Assembly (NCBI GenBank): GCA_030533445.1
Contig: CM060075.1
Span: 39,765,719 to 39,829,718, forward strand
DNA: 64,000 bases
Direction of reading: 5' to 3'
From: Cyprinodon diabolis
Lineage: Eukaryota; Chordata; Actinopteri; Cyprinodontiformes; Cyprinodontidae
Below the pieces are notes generated by a model that saw only the letters and a program-made list of their open reading frames with translations, searched no databases and was not told the origin of the DNA. The stretch's first letter is position 1. Each line of letters opens with the position of its first letter. Shown here in pieces: positions 1-13,678 of the stretch. A program made the position numbers and the translations under genes.

Positions 1-932
1 TCACTAGTTGTTTCTTTGAAATGTAAATAAGCTGTTGATTGGATGCTGGAATTCTAATGACCAATTTTAGGTCAATCACCTTCGGTGTATTATTATTTTC
101 TTATTTTTTAAATTAATTACTAGTTTTAAATCTGCATATGCGAAGAAATCCACTGTTGCCATCACAACGTGAGCGTGTGCAATATTTTATGCCATGTTTG
201 AGTTAAACTGATTTAAAACTAAGGTGTCTTTGATGTCTGAGTGTTTTGTCTTTTATATTTCTTAATTTAGGAATCAAAGCTGCCGTTTATTTTCTAGTTT
301 AGATGTTCAGAATAGGCCTCATTGATCTTATTTACTCAGTTAAAAACAGCTGAGAGTGACAATAATCAAACATTAATGATCAAAGGTTTCATTTCTCTTT
401 CTGTCTTTATTAATTCCTTTCCTTATATGCTCGCATATTGATGATGAATATTCTATAGTAATTTCTTGGTTTTCCCCCATGTCTCATATTTCCACCTCAA
501 CCTGAGCGTTTCATCCATTCTTCCTGCTAACCTGCTGCTGTAATCCTCGTGGCTGAGGCATTTGGGAATCTGTCACCGCTGAAGAAAGTGTGGGAGCTGT
601 AATCTGTTAGACTGCTGAGCAACGAGCAGCCGTCCTAAAAACTTAAAGAAATCACCAAGAGAAGCATAAAAACAGGAGAAAAAAGCACCCAGTGACTCAC
701 ATGTCACTGTCCATGGCTTCCTCTCTGGTTTCTCTTAACACTTATTAATCAGCTCCATCAGTGCCAACAGCATTTAGGATTATTATAACTGTTTATCTGG
801 AAGGTGTTCGATTAGCAGAGACTTTCCGTTTAGTAGCCAGCAAAAAAAAGAAGCATTTTTGCATCCCTTCTTACAAATTCTGCAGAAATGTTAAGAATAA
901 ACAGGTTCTAAATATTGGTTCAAAGTAGAGAT
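1..932. other. AT-rich intergenic DNA
   Basis: No ORF with family resemblance, no RNA gene and no clear repeat boundary was found here. The DNA is AT-rich and looks like ordinary teleost intergenic or distal intronic sequence. Confidence 0.5.
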
Positions 933-1989
933 TAGGGCTGGGCAATTAATTGCATTTGCAATAAAATCGATATTTAATAAAATGCAATTTTTAATTAGAG
1001 GCATTACGTTTTAGTCCCATTACACTGAGCAAGATTTCTCCCTCTAGCTCTTTAAGCTGGGCATAAATTGTGCGATTTTTTTCAATCGTTGCCGCAGCTA
1101 CAGCTCACATTGTACGATGAAACCGCATGATTTCGTTGTAAAGTGTGAGTTCACAGCTCACGATGTATATTCAGCATGATGCTGTGGTGCAATCTACCTA
1201 CTCACACTGTATGTCAAAAAACCATGTTGGACTCAGCTCCGCAGTGAGATGGCGCTACTCGGACTCGTCTATCTGGAAGCCAAATGAGTAGAAGAGGAAT
1301 ATTAAGTGCACTGCCATGGCAATTTGTGCAATATTGTGCTTAAAGCCCTTAAAAGGATGACAAAGATATGGCTGAGCAAACGTGGCTGCTAGGGTCTGTC
1401 AATGTTACAGACTCCATTTCACTCGCACCCCGCTATACTGCTGTGTTTACACCAAAGAAGAAGAATCCTTGTTTGCGCACTGAGCGATTTGCCCACGACG
1501 GTCAACTGAAAATCAAAACATGTTTGATTTTTTTCCCGTCCTCACGATTCCTGATCGGGAGGTGGTCATTAGAGGCTGATCGCCGCTCGTTACCCCCTGT
1601 ACACTACACGACGCATGATCAGGCTGAGAGTTGGCCCGTTGGGAAAATTCTAGCAGAACTTTCCAGTTGTGCAAGAAAAGGTGGTTCACGAAAACGGCAA
1701 AAAAATCCACAGTGTAAGCCCAGCTTTAGGTAGCAGTAAAACACTTAAAAACACTTTGCAGCCACATAGAAAGTTCGAGAGAGTTGCAGTTACCATGCAG
1801 ATGCATGCATGCAAGTAGAAGTAAGCACTTTTTTACCCTAATTTTACTCTTAAATCATGCAACAATAGCCTCTGATGAAATATCTACAAACTTGGAGTTA
1901 GTGCAAAGAAAAATCGAAATAAAATCGCAATTGCTACTTCATTGAAAAATAATCGCAATTTAGATTTTTGGCAAAATCGTTCAGCCCTA
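933..1989. mobile_element. hAT-like DNA transposon, non-autonomous
   Basis: The left end begins TAGGGCTGGGCAATT and the right end, read on the other strand, begins TAGGGCTGAACGATT, giving imperfect terminal inverted repeats. The flanks are gtagagat (925-932) and ttagagat (1990-1997), an 8-bp target duplication with one difference, as expected for hAT. The only ORF inside (121 codons at 1368-1733) resembles no transposase, so this is probably a deletion derivative. Confidence 0.75.
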
Positions 1990-2107
1990 TTAGAGATGCA
2001 CCAATACTAGATTCTTTCAAACTGATTATGATTACAAGCATTAACAATATAGACTATCGATACCTATGGAAGAAGAACATTCTCATTGGAATCTGCCTTT
2101 TTTTTAA

Positions 2108-2986
2108 CACCAAATTTTAAACACTGAATTTTTTTTGGAGTGAAAGTGGCGTTGGATTTAGGAGTTTGCCCTGAAATCGAAGGGTTGACGGTTCAAGCCC
2201 TGACTCTGACTTTCATTGTTGTTGTGTCCATGGGCAAGACACTTCACCTGCATTGTCTACTGATGGTGGTCAGAGGGCCCGATGGTGACAGTGTATGGCA
2301 GCCCTGCTTCTGTCAGTGAGCCCCAGGGCAGCTGTGGCTACAATGTAGGTTGCCACCATGAGTGTGTGAATGAATGTAGTGTAAAGCGCTTTGGTCAAGT
2401 CTCCTGACTTGGAAAAAAAAAGGTGTTATATAAGTACATGCCATTTACCATTTTAAACACTGAATTTGTTTAGACATTGAATTCCTTACACCCAATTTTT
2501 ATCTGGTAAAAATTCACCTGAAAAAAATTCAGCCGCAAAAGTGTTGACCTTTTGGTGAACATGTTGCCTCTGGCCGAAATGAAAAAGAAAAAAAGTTTGC
2601 CGCTTCTTCCGGATCAAACCAAGAGCCTTGGCAGACAGGGGTGCCGTACTAGCTGTGATCGGCTCAGTTGTTTCACCCAGTCTGATAAGAGGAAAAACTG
2701 TAACAGCTGTCTGTTAGCTAACTGACGTTTTGTAATTCTATCTGTTTAACGAAAAAAAAAAATGTCCTACATTCAGCCGGGAACAGCGCAGCCATTATGT
2801 CACCTGACCAAATGAGGTAATTTCATTGGCTAGAAGCTGCTCGACTCGAGTATAGATTGCTTTGGCTTGAGTTCACCAAAAGGTCAACACTTTTGCGGCT
2901 GAATTTTTGCATCTGAATTTTTACCAGATAAAAATTGAGTGTAAGGAATTCAAAGTCTAAAAAAATTCAGTGTTTAAAATTCTGTG
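2108..2986. mobile_element. TTAA-flanked foldback element with arms over 100 bp
   Basis: The left arm (about 2108-2131 plus 2450-2570) and the right arm (about 2873-2986) are near-perfect inverted copies. Both carry AATTTTAAACACTGAATTT at the outside and a block containing GCCGCAAAAGTGTTGACC at the inside. TTAA lies at both outer edges (2104-2107 and 2987-2990), fitting a TTAA-target superfamily such as piggyBac or Kolobok. There is no coding capacity. A SINE has split the left arm. Confidence 0.7.
2132..2449 (+). repeat. tRNA-derived SINE with 18-bp target duplication
   Basis: The head contains a B-box-like GGTTCAAGCCC near 2190, and the tail is the common fish SINE/LINE tail (GTAAAGCGCTTTGG, then TATATAAGTACATGCCATTTACC). 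The 18-bp sequence ATTTTAAACACTGAATTT occurs at 2114-2131 and again at 2450-2467. That is a target duplication typical of LINE-mediated insertion, here into the arm of the foldback element. A reversed copy of the family lies at 51481-52304. Confidence 0.8.
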
Positions 2987-2990
2987 TTAA

Positions 2991-4571
2991 ATTGTTTGTA
3001 AGTTGTTTTTATCCATAGATACCAGTGCTAAATATAAGCTCAGTCAAAATAAAAAGTTTGATCGTTTTTTTTTTTTTAAATCATAAAGAGGCAGACTGTT
3101 ATGGATCCAGATGCGTCGCAGTAGAACCGGCGTTTTCCTGCTCCACGTAAGGCCCCTCTCATCATTTACAGCTAAGATTGACTTCATTATGGATTCTGTG
3201 ATATATGCCAAGTATAAGGTAGGCTTAGTCCAGAATATTGGAGAGAATATTAGGAAAGATTTATGAGTACTGTTACTGGACCCAATATTTGTATCATTCC
3301 ATTTCTACTTTGAGCTAGAAAACATAAAGTAAAACAAAGCCATTAAAGCAGGATTTTGGGCATCTTATGTCCACATTAGATTTGATTTTATGCATCTAAT
3401 AATCGATTTTCTTTCTAGGCTTCATGAGTGTCCATGAATGAACTCAAGTCAGGTCTAATTCTTAGGATTAACCTGTTATAGCACTGAGGGTTCCTGCTTG
3501 TATCGTGAAAAAAAGGCTCCTATTTGAGCTTGTTGAGCTCTTCGTTCGGATTAGAAAGTCTTTTATCTGAGTGGTTTCTATTCATCTTTGGCTTAGAAAC
3601 ACATTAAAGAGCAAAAAAAAAACCTCCAGACAACTTTCTAAAACTTTTCCTTGCGTGCTCACATTCTGACAGTTTAATCTTATTCCTTCAGATTACTAGC
3701 GGGAGTCTCTATTGTGTTATATTTTATGCATTCTTATGTTTTTTCTGTGTTTTAGTCTTTAGCACTGAGGCTCCCTTTGGCTTGGAGCAGCCGCTCCTCT
3801 CTGGAACAACATGTTAGCTTTTCATACACAGTTTGCAGCAATAATTAACTTTTCTTTCATGTTTATAAACTGTACAGGTCGTCTCACGCCCTGCAGAGAA
3901 GTGTTAAAACTAAGCAGAGCTCGTGTTTGGCTTTAGATAACAGAATAAAGCTGTTTAACTAACCCACCTCCCAGAAATAATCACGTTATTAGCTTTACAG
4001 AAAATATCTGCAGCACAGGGAAACCTGCTGATGTCATCCCCAGATGAGCTGGGAGTCCTGATTTACCTCCTGATTTATCTTTTAATAACGTCCCATAGAG
4101 CTGGGTTGTCCCGATCCATTGTGTCTGTGTGCTTTTCTCCGTCCTCCTTTGTGCTGCAGAGAAGAGGTCAGATTAATTTATAGTGTCAATATTTGTCCTT
4201 GTTTTGTTTCTCAAACAGGTTTCCATGAACTTGTGTGCTTTTGTGTTTTGTTTAGCCGTACACTTTTACGTCTTAGCAGCAATCAGTGTAAAGAGAGAGC
4301 AGAGTTTATTATTTTAATTGTTATTAAATTGATATGAAAGTTTTCTCATTCTAACAGATTTATAATCAGTAAACAAAGTTATCGCTCAGGAGCAAGAAAT
4401 TCAGGCCTGGTTTTTGTCATCAAAACGTATTTAAATTTGTTCTTTAGTTTTATAGTGATATGATTTATTGCACATTTAGTTCTCATTAACTACATTTAGT
4501 TGTTAGTAAATTTATAATTTATAGTCTTAGTGTCAGGCATGCAGCATTAATATTACAATGCTTAGTTAAAC
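2991..4571. other. Intergenic DNA, nothing recognised
   Basis: There are no supported genes or bounded repeats. A short ORF at 4119-4337 is AT-rich, resembles no family and is probably chance. Confidence 0.4.
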
Positions 4572-4710
4572 AAAGAATAGAATAGAATTCAACTTTACTG
4601 TCATTACACTGTCACAAGTACAGAGAAACGAAATTCTCTGCATTTAACCCATCCCCTTGGGGAGCAGTGGGCTGCCATTGTGCGACGCCCGGGGAGCAGT
4701 GTGGGGTTAA

Positions 4711-5570
4711 AGTCGTAGGGAAGCGGCTGTTCTAACCGTTGGATTTCTGAATTCTCCTGAGTGGTTCATGACTTTATACAAGCAAATAAAATGAATGTGA
4801 TTGGTTGTTTATCAAGGGGGCTGGATTGTTGTGGCGGAAGGTTCACAAGCAAGTTTAGTTGTGGCTGGTTTGTCGGAAGCCTCTTGCTAACCAGTTAGCA
4901 ACTTAGTGTTCGTAGGTTCCCAATGGGAAATTACATTGGGACCAAGTGGCACTAAATTGGTGACTTAGAAACAACACTGTCAAGGAACGCTATGGACAGC
5001 GGAAACATGCAAGAGGAGGAGAGTTTAGTGTCGGAGGTCGTGGAGGAGTCTCCTCTGTCATACATTTTTTATTTAGAGGAGGAAAGTGGGGAGGAAGATG
5101 TTGTGGAAGAGGACGCCAGGGCGGCAGAAGCTTGGTTTGGTGTAGAAGGCTTACAGCCGTACATGTTTGAGCCCTTGCCTCGCAACGCTGCCAGTTCTGT
5201 TAGCTCTACGCCTGCTGAAGACACAGACGTCCATCCCCGTGAACATTGGGACAGAACTAAATGGGAAAGGAAATTATTCTTATTTCTTATTTCAACCATT
5301 GCGTATGTCAGCTGCGACATATGAATCAAGATGCTATGACCAAAAAAATGTGATCGACAGATGATCATTTATATATGATTGGCCGAATTTAGGTGTACAA
5401 GCTGATGTATAACTAACTGGCCTGCATAAGATAACAAGAAAAAAAATATTTTAATACAGGTTTTTTTTTTTAAAGAGAAATTTTCTAAATTTTGCTCCTA
5501 TTTTGTCTGATAAAGAGTACATTTATATACATGTTTAAGCCAGAATGATTTGACATTTAAATATGACTTT
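4711..5570 (+). mobile_element. TTAA-target DNA transposon, copy 1
   Basis: The element starts AGTCGTAGGGAAGC directly after TTAA (4707-4710). It matches the copy at 22242-23079 along nearly its whole length, in opposite orientation. The right end is damaged: the sequence stops at 'atatgacttt' and joins the SINE, with the terminal repeat and second TTAA lost. The superfamily is uncertain; TTAA insertion fits piggyBac or Kolobok. Confidence 0.75.
4992..5324 (+). CDS. Small acidic ORF carried by TTAA transposon copy 1
   Basis: This 110-codon open frame lies inside the TTAA element. The first half is acidic (runs such as [20 protein letters not shown]), followed by [15 protein letters not shown]. 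The same reading frame, with a 1-bp frameshift, is present in the inverted copy at 22497-22829, so both derive from one coding ancestor. The acidic 'YxFEP' region recalls fish transposon-linked proteins annotated as P2X7-like, but this is from memory and the defining Cys-rich part is absent. It is probably a truncated remnant of a larger element gene. No function can be assigned. Confidence 0.4.
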   Translation: MDSGNMQEEESLVSEVVEESPLSYIFYLEEESGEEDVVEEDARAAEAWFGVEGLQPYMFEPLPRNAASSVSSTPAEDTDVHPREHWDRTKWERKLFLFLISTIAYVSCDI

Positions 5571-5668
5571 GCTCAGGGACCCAGAGTGGCAGTCTGTGGG
5601 AGTGGGACCTGAACGTAGAGTTTCTGAATTCCAAGTGCAATACCCTCACAACTAGGCCGCCACTCCCC

Positions 5669-6953
5669 GATGGTAAAAAAAAAAAAGCTATTTAAGAGAT
5701 TTTAGTGATCATAAACAAACCTTTTCTTAAATCTATTATTAACTGTGAGAGAAAGACTGTTAAAATGGTTGATAAAATTTAGAGATTTGAAAAGATTTGC
5801 ACATCTCTCTTCCATCAAGTAGAATATTAAAACCTTACTCTGGTTGTTGTGATCTTTGATCCTTCATAAGGTCGACAGTTAATAAGTCATGATCCTTTTG
5901 TCAAGATCTATAAGTGACATGCAGAGAGGAGACCTGAAGGTATCTGGGAGGACTCACTTCACCAGGTGGAACCGTTCTGGTTGGATGGTAGAAACCAAGC
6001 TGGTGGGAGAAAGAGCAGAGGGAGGTGGAGCAGAACACAGAATGATCTCCTCACTAAAGGAAAAGGGGCTGACAGTACGATGAGTCAAACACACAAAGAG
6101 CAAAGGACAGGAAAAATCTAAGCCAGAAAGAAAGGATGTGCTTATGAAACATCCTTATTAATACAAAAAACATGGTCGGATCCAGCTGTTATTCTATTGT
6201 GATGAAATTAGAGCATTTGCTTTGTTTTCCTCATTCATCCAGTTAACCCATCTCATCTTTTAATGCAGTGCTGTCAGATTTTGGGTTTGGACTTTTCAAC
6301 TCTGGGTAGTTAAATTTTATCCTCCACTGTCTACTTATTATTTACCATCAGTAACTGAGCTTTAATTTGAAGCTGTGAGGCGGTGCTCAGATTGTCAGGA
6401 AACCATGAGAGAAGGAGGCTGTGAAGCTGGATCATGGTGATGGTTCCTCTTTCACCCTCTGCCTCCTTATTGAGGTCCATGCTGAAGGAATGCAGAGCGA
6501 GCAAAGGATCATAACTGGGTCGGCTGATGAGGTGGTTGGTGTGAAGTTCTGTTTTCTGAATGAGTGCGCCTCACTGTCACAGTGGATTTCTCAGCATGCA
6601 TTTGAGGCAGAGGCCACCAGCACTGAGGTCTACTCTGATTATGGAACCGAGCTGCAGACGTTTGCATGTTTTGGTTTTATTTGTTTCTACTGGATTAGGA
6701 CCCTGATGATGATGATGATGATGATGATGAAGGTCTATGAGTTCTTTTGTTGCCTCTTTCATTGTTTTGTTCAGTGGTTCCACATCTGTTGGTAATGACA
6801 TTGTGCCCATATTTTGTGGGCCAGTTGATCTTTTATTTTGTTTCTTGTTTCTCTATCAGATTTATGCTTTAACCAGATTTTTGCAAACCTTTAGCTATTG
6901 AATTATTTATTTTCAGGTATGTATGCAGACATCACGATGTCATCGTTCCTTAC
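5669..6953. other. Intergenic DNA with a short ATG-type microsatellite
   Basis: There is no supported gene. A (GAT)n run lies near 6703-6729, and the 'His-rich' or 'Met-rich' ORFs there are translations of this run. Confidence 0.5.
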
Positions 6954-7553
6954 CATGGCCGGTTCTAGACAGGGGCCAACGGGGGCTAGTGCCCCTGTAG
7001 ATCATGTCCTGGCCCCTGTTACGGCCCCTGTACTGAATACATAATATTTAAAAGATATTCTAATGATGATATGTGCTGCAACAGACATGGTTACTGATAG
7101 GTCATTTTGATCTATTTCATTCTTTTCATTACAAATTCTGTTTTACTAATTATTCAAAAACAGTTAGGTGATAGCTTCATTGGTATTGAGATAGGATCCC
7201 AGTTTTCAACTGCTAAATGTTTTTTTTTTCACAACAAATAAAAAATGCTCTAATTTTTACAGATTAATTTAACTGTTTTTCTTTAGTTCTAATTCAAATT
7301 TTATAGAAAAACAGTAGTTTTAACTTAAATTAAGTCAGAAATATGTAAAATTCCTAAATCTTAAATGTATATTGACCTCATAAGAAACAGAATTTTTATT
7401 GAACCTAACTGAAAAGGAATTTTCCTTCATGCAGCTCTCTTAATATATTTGAATACCTTGCCCTGTTTTTTATTTCATGCTTTTCTGGGCCCCAATAAAA
7501 ACACACTGCCCCCTTCCTGGCCCCCTGGTACATTTGGTCTAAATCCACCACTG
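6954..7553. mobile_element. hAT-like MITE
   Basis: The left end is CATGGCCGGTTCTAGAC and the right end, reversed, is CAGTGGTGGATTTAGAC. The flanks are ttccttac (6946-6953) and ttcctaac (7554-7561), an 8-bp target duplication with one mismatch. The interior has 'ggcccctg' blocks near each end and AT-rich sequence between, with no transposase ORF. It resembles the elements at 24627-24916 and 46259-46961 in general design. Confidence 0.7.
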
Positions 7554-8990
<1,437 letters not shown>

Positions 8991-11611
8991 AATATCTATT
9001 ATATCGATTACTGCATATTCTTAAAAAACAATAACAAAAAATCACTGTCACCACCATTTACACATAATATAAGAAATAAATAACAATAACTGATACAAAA
9101 CAACTAATAAGAATAGTACATTCTCTCACACATCATCCATGATGACTAATGGTTATTTTTGGTTGCATTTAGTTTTGTTATTGCTGTCGGGTAAAAACTG
9201 TCTCTAAGGCGGTTGGTTCTTGGTTTGATTGCTCTGTATCGTCTGCCTGAAGGCAACAGTGTAAACAGAGAATTTTAACATAAATTTGCAGCAGCACTCA
9301 GTGAATTTTTACTGGCAGCTACTCGGATATATGTTTAGGTAGATGTTAGGAGACTGATTGGTTAAAAACATTTGAGATGCCACCGAAAAATCCATTCGTT
9401 ACATACAGAGCTTTTTCAGCTAAAATGGCAGCAGATTGTACATTTAAATAGGTTAAAAGCGCTGGGCTTCTCAGGACCATTCCTCAGAGTTACAGATTAA
9501 AATGAACACATATCTTTTGTTTTCTTTTTGGACATAGAATCAGACTGCAGAGCTTCTAGAGATCCTGAAAATGATTTTATCTGGCATCATTATATTAGTA
9601 GACAGGTTCACAAATCTGTTTTTAAGCAGAGCAGAGACATGCAACATTAAAAAAATATGTCTCCAAGTTTAAAAGAAAAAATATGCAATGCTGTAATAAA
9701 ATTCATCATATCTTTGTCTTTTGTAGCTCAACGAGACTCAGAAATAGCTGTGCCAGCCAACCCAGAGACACACAGACTCACAAGACACAGACTAAAAATT
9801 AAAGTATAAGAAACCAGCAAGAATTAAAGCACAAATAATACAAATCAGTGTGTAAATGATTTTTGAAATATAAGGTTCAAAATATAGACTTTGGCTGTCA
9901 ATGACACATGGAACACATTTCTAAATTAGATTTTGCTGCTTGAGAAGGAGGATAATCAGTGATGCAGCTTAAAGGGAAGCCAGACATGGATGGATGGAGG
10001 GAAGTGAAGTTATGTCCATTATAGGGATGCATGATATATTGATGTTGGCATCAGTATCAGCTGTTATTCATAATTTTTTATATATTAATGTTTTTGAGCC
10101 CTTTATAAAATAAAGAACTAAAGGCAGGAATCTGTCTATAACTATAAATACCACAAATATATTGTGGTTCTCTTGTGTTCTCAACAATAGTAAAGCATTC
10201 AATAAATATATGTTTTAACTCATTTTTGGAAAATACAAACCCTATTTAAGGCTTCCCTGTTGAGTAGCTGTAGCTCCATCAGCCACAAACCCTTAAAGCG
10301 TCCCCACCAACTTTTATCGCAAAGTTACACCCTGCTTTTTAGCAGTTGTAACTTTGACTTTGACGATAGAAAGAAACTAGCGTTTTAGCTCAGACTTTTA
10401 ACTGAGACTCGTTCAACTGTTAAAATCAGGGGACATTAATAGCTGAATATTTCACAGTAAAACATTGGGGAATCTTGATATATAATATACGCTTCTATAG
10501 AAGAGCAGCTTAGAAAACTGTAGAAATATCCTGCAAAGACCTGAATGGGAACCAGAGTCATGCATCAGATCATATCTGTTCAGATCTGTTTTCAGATAAT
10601 AACTCTTGGTAATGCAGATCCTATTTCCTGTCTGTCAAACTATGTTATCTTTGATACTTTTTCACTGAAACTAGAAAACGACTTGCAGCTATTATCAAAA
10701 AGATTTGGTTTTAAAGTGCCTCTTTCTGCTGGCTTAACAAAGAAATATTTTTCTATGAATAATCAGTTAGTGGGAAGAAAAGAAAAGCTAAAAATTAGAA
10801 AGTCTTTGGTAATCTAGATGCTAAAATCCCCCCAAGAAGAGAAAGAGCCATCAGGAGCCGGGTCAGGGTGTTGGTTCTCACACACCGGGTGGCTCCGGTT
10901 ATTAGAACGATTTAGCTGCAGATTTGATGGAAGAAATCGGGCGATCAGTGATGTGAGATTAGGTTGTGTAACGCTCACTGTCGTCTTTAATTCATCGGCA
11001 GGAAGTGGAGATCTTTGCCGACATGTATCCAGAAATTCACACGGTGATTTCTTCCTGTGTGAGTCTTAAATAATTAAACTTTGCAGGAATGTGGTCCATA
11101 TCAGCCATATTTGGGCTTCCTGCCACTGCTCTAACCCGGTATGCTGCAGTCGAGTTGTTTTTGGAAATATGACATCAGTGCTGGGTGTGATCTGTCCTTT
11201 GTTCACCTTTGAGCAGCAGGTGGTTTGATGAGAAAAAGCCTCAGGTTGTTTAGTGAAAATACAAACCTATTAGGGAAAAAAGCAAATAACTAAAGGTGTG
11301 GCAGTTAGATAATTCGTATCTAATTGGATGCTAACATACAGGCAGTGAAATATATTCACACGTGCAATCTATTCTCTTTTTCTATTGTAAAAATTGTGTT
11401 TTCCAGTCAGTATACAGTAGAAGACTCCTAAATGTTTTAGACAATGAGAAAATGAGTCATCCTCTGAGGCAGCAGAGGAGGTGCTGGATGAATGCAGACA
11501 CTAAATCTGAGAATCATGGATCATTTATTCAGGGAGTTTTATCAAGACAGTTGCAGTTTTTGTGCAGCTATGATGGCTGGCAGGTCCAATACTGTCTGTA
11601 TCAGCTGATTC
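8991..11611. other. Intergenic DNA with LINE and hAT fragments
   Basis: Around 9185-9260 the sequence resembles the 3' region of fish LINEs (a reading like 'SLRRL...YRLPEGNS'). At about 10024 'tatagggatgcatgatatattg' looks like a hAT left end, with a possible partner near 10480-10500. Neither is bounded well enough to call. The short ORFs at 10545-11069 resemble no known family. Confidence 0.35.
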
Positions 11612-12310
11612 CATCCATCCTTCATCATCCATCAATCCATCCATCCATCCATCAATCCATCCATCCTTCATCATCCATCAATCCATCCATCCATCAATCC
11701 ATCCATCCATCCTTCATCATCCATCAACCCATCCATCCATCATCCATCCAGCTATCATCCATCTATCATCCGTCCATCCATCCATCCATCCATCCATCCA
11801 TCCATCCATCCATCCATCCATCCATCCATCCATCCATCATCCATCCATCCATCCATCCATCCATCATCCATCCATCCATCCATCCATCCATCCATCCATC
11901 CATCCATCCATCCATCATCCATCCAGCTATCATCCATCTATCATCTGTCCATCCATCCATCCATCCATCCATCCATCCATCCATCTATCATCCATCCATC
12001 CATCCATCCATCCATCCAGCTATCATCCATCCATCCATCCATCCATCCATCCATCCATCCATCCATCCATCCATCCATCCATCCATTCATCAATCCATCC
12101 ATCCATCAATCCATCCAGCTATCATCCATCTATCATCCATCCATCCATCTATCATCCATCCATCCATCCATCCATCCATCCATCCATCCATTCATCAATC
12201 CATCCATCCATCAATCCATCCAGCTATCATCCATCTATCATCCATCCATCCATCTATCATCCATCCATCCATCCATCCATCCATCCATCCATCCATCCAT
12301 CCATCCATCA
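11612..12310. repeat. CATC tetranucleotide array with higher-order units
   Basis: About 700 bp of ATCC/CATC repeat, broken by recurring variant blocks such as 'ccagctatcatccatctatcatc' variants near 11745, 11918, 12110 and 12216. This shows duplication of longer units. The 340-codon ORF across it (poly Ile-His-Pro-Ser) is a by-product of an array with no stop codon in this frame. Confidence 0.95.
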
Positions 12311-13666
12311 TTGATCATTTGTGTAACCATCCCTTCATCTGTCTTTATTATCCATCTTTATTATATTTTTGTAGATTTGTATAAATTCCCTGACCTTAGA
12401 AACATGGTTGTTGTTTTTTGTTGATAAATGCTAAATGGTCATTAATTGAGTATTCATTCAAATTGACTCTGGAAACCAATTTAATTTTGCAGGAAAAAAT
12501 TATTTGGGCTGCAACGACTATTTTGCAAATCGATTGATCTGACAAACTTTTTATTTTTTTGATTAATAATCAAATAGTAAAAGGCTCCTCAAAGAGGATT
12601 TTATGAAGAATTTAAACCAAATGAAGCTAAAACTATGCTGTAGGAGGAGATCTGTACAGAGCAGATTGCCAGACAAAGACATACTTTTTATCTTTAATTC
12701 AAAATTTTAATATATATTTTCCACAACATTGGTATAATTACTGCTCTGAATGGTCTGGTCTAGTTTACTCCAGTGCAGTTTATACAGAATTTAAACCAGG
12801 TGAAGCTAAACTTATGCTACTTGAGGAGTTATTTATAGAACATACTGAAGGAGGAAAAAGGCTTTTAATCTCAATCGCAGAATTTTTTTATTTTTTATTT
12901 TTTAATAATTTTGGTATAATTATTGCTCTGAGTGGGTTGTTCTTTCAGCTAATGGGATGTTTTATAATTATACTAGTAAATATGTTAATGATAATTTAAA
13001 TAGATTTATTACTTCTGCCTGATATTTGATGCAGGATTATCGCTTTATTTATTAAGCATTATAGTTTTGAACAGAGTAAAATGACTGCTATGATTGCTTC
13101 TAGCTCACTGAGTTCTATGACTATTGCTGCCAGAGCAATGAGTAAAGAAGTCTTGGAATAAAGGGAATTTTGTCTCTGGTTTCCAGCGCTATTAACTACG
13201 ACCTGCTGCTGTGAGTCTCTCTCATTCATTAGTCTTTGACCTAAATTTGGAAAAGTATGAGAAAATGGATAAATACAAACTGCCTATAATCAAAAGAAAA
13301 CTATTTATGTGTCCAGACTGCTAATCCATGTTTCCTGATTAGATTAGTGTAATGATGTTTTAAATGAAACTGATCTATCATCTTTTGTGTTGTGATGCAA
13401 ACTTTGGTGCTTTGTAACTTTAGGCTTCCTGCCCGTCGTCAAGATGCAAGAGAAAACAAAGCAAAGATCCACAAACATTGTTGTGGTTTTCTGTTAATTC
13501 CTTTCAACTCCTTATTTCAACAGAGCGTTGCTCCTCCTCTCCTCCAGGCTGCTGATCTTCATCTGCAGACGTTGCCAATGCAATGACTCTTTTTGGACGT
13601 TATCATGGTTACCCGTAAACCTGGTGACCCGTCAGTCTGGTGCAATCCTTCCCTGCTCCTGTGCAG
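12311..13666. other. FHDC1 upstream region with an imperfect direct duplication
   Basis: At about 12505 'gggctgcaacgactattttg' resembles a hAT left end. Blocks near 12605-12740 and 12785-12920 are diverged direct repeats (both contain 'gaatttaaacca' followed by 'gaagctaaa'). No coding exon is recognised. A 5' untranslated FHDC1 exon could lie here but I cannot identify it. Confidence 0.35.
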
Positions 13667-13678
13667 TCAGTCGAGGCG

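Larger units (their letters stand above)
4572..5668 (-). repeat. tRNA-derived SINE (reverse), split by a TTAA transposon
   Basis: Sequence at 4620-4706 and 5571-5668 is the reverse complement of the SINE family seen whole at 45024-45223 (blocks for 'gggtccctgagcaagac', the Box-B-like head and the 'gggttaaatgcagag' tail). The two halves are separated by the TTAA element at 4711-5570. The intact family has a TTAA in the matching place (for example the 'acccttaacccc' block near 33590), so the target site can be seen. Confidence 0.75.

Noticed and set aside
6577..6810. His-rich minus-strand ORF and Met-rich plus-strand ORF
   Set aside because: Caused by a short ATG/GAT trinucleotide run; nothing else supports a gene.
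10545..11069. Two adjacent ORFs of 90 and 83 codons
   Set aside because: No recognisable family, AT-rich codon use and no splice or repeat support; I could not tell them from chance frames.
11362..12384. 340-codon ORF rich in Ile-His-Pro-Ser
   Set aside because: It is a stop-free translation of a CATC tetranucleotide array with AT-rich flanks. No conserved domain and no splice or start context.
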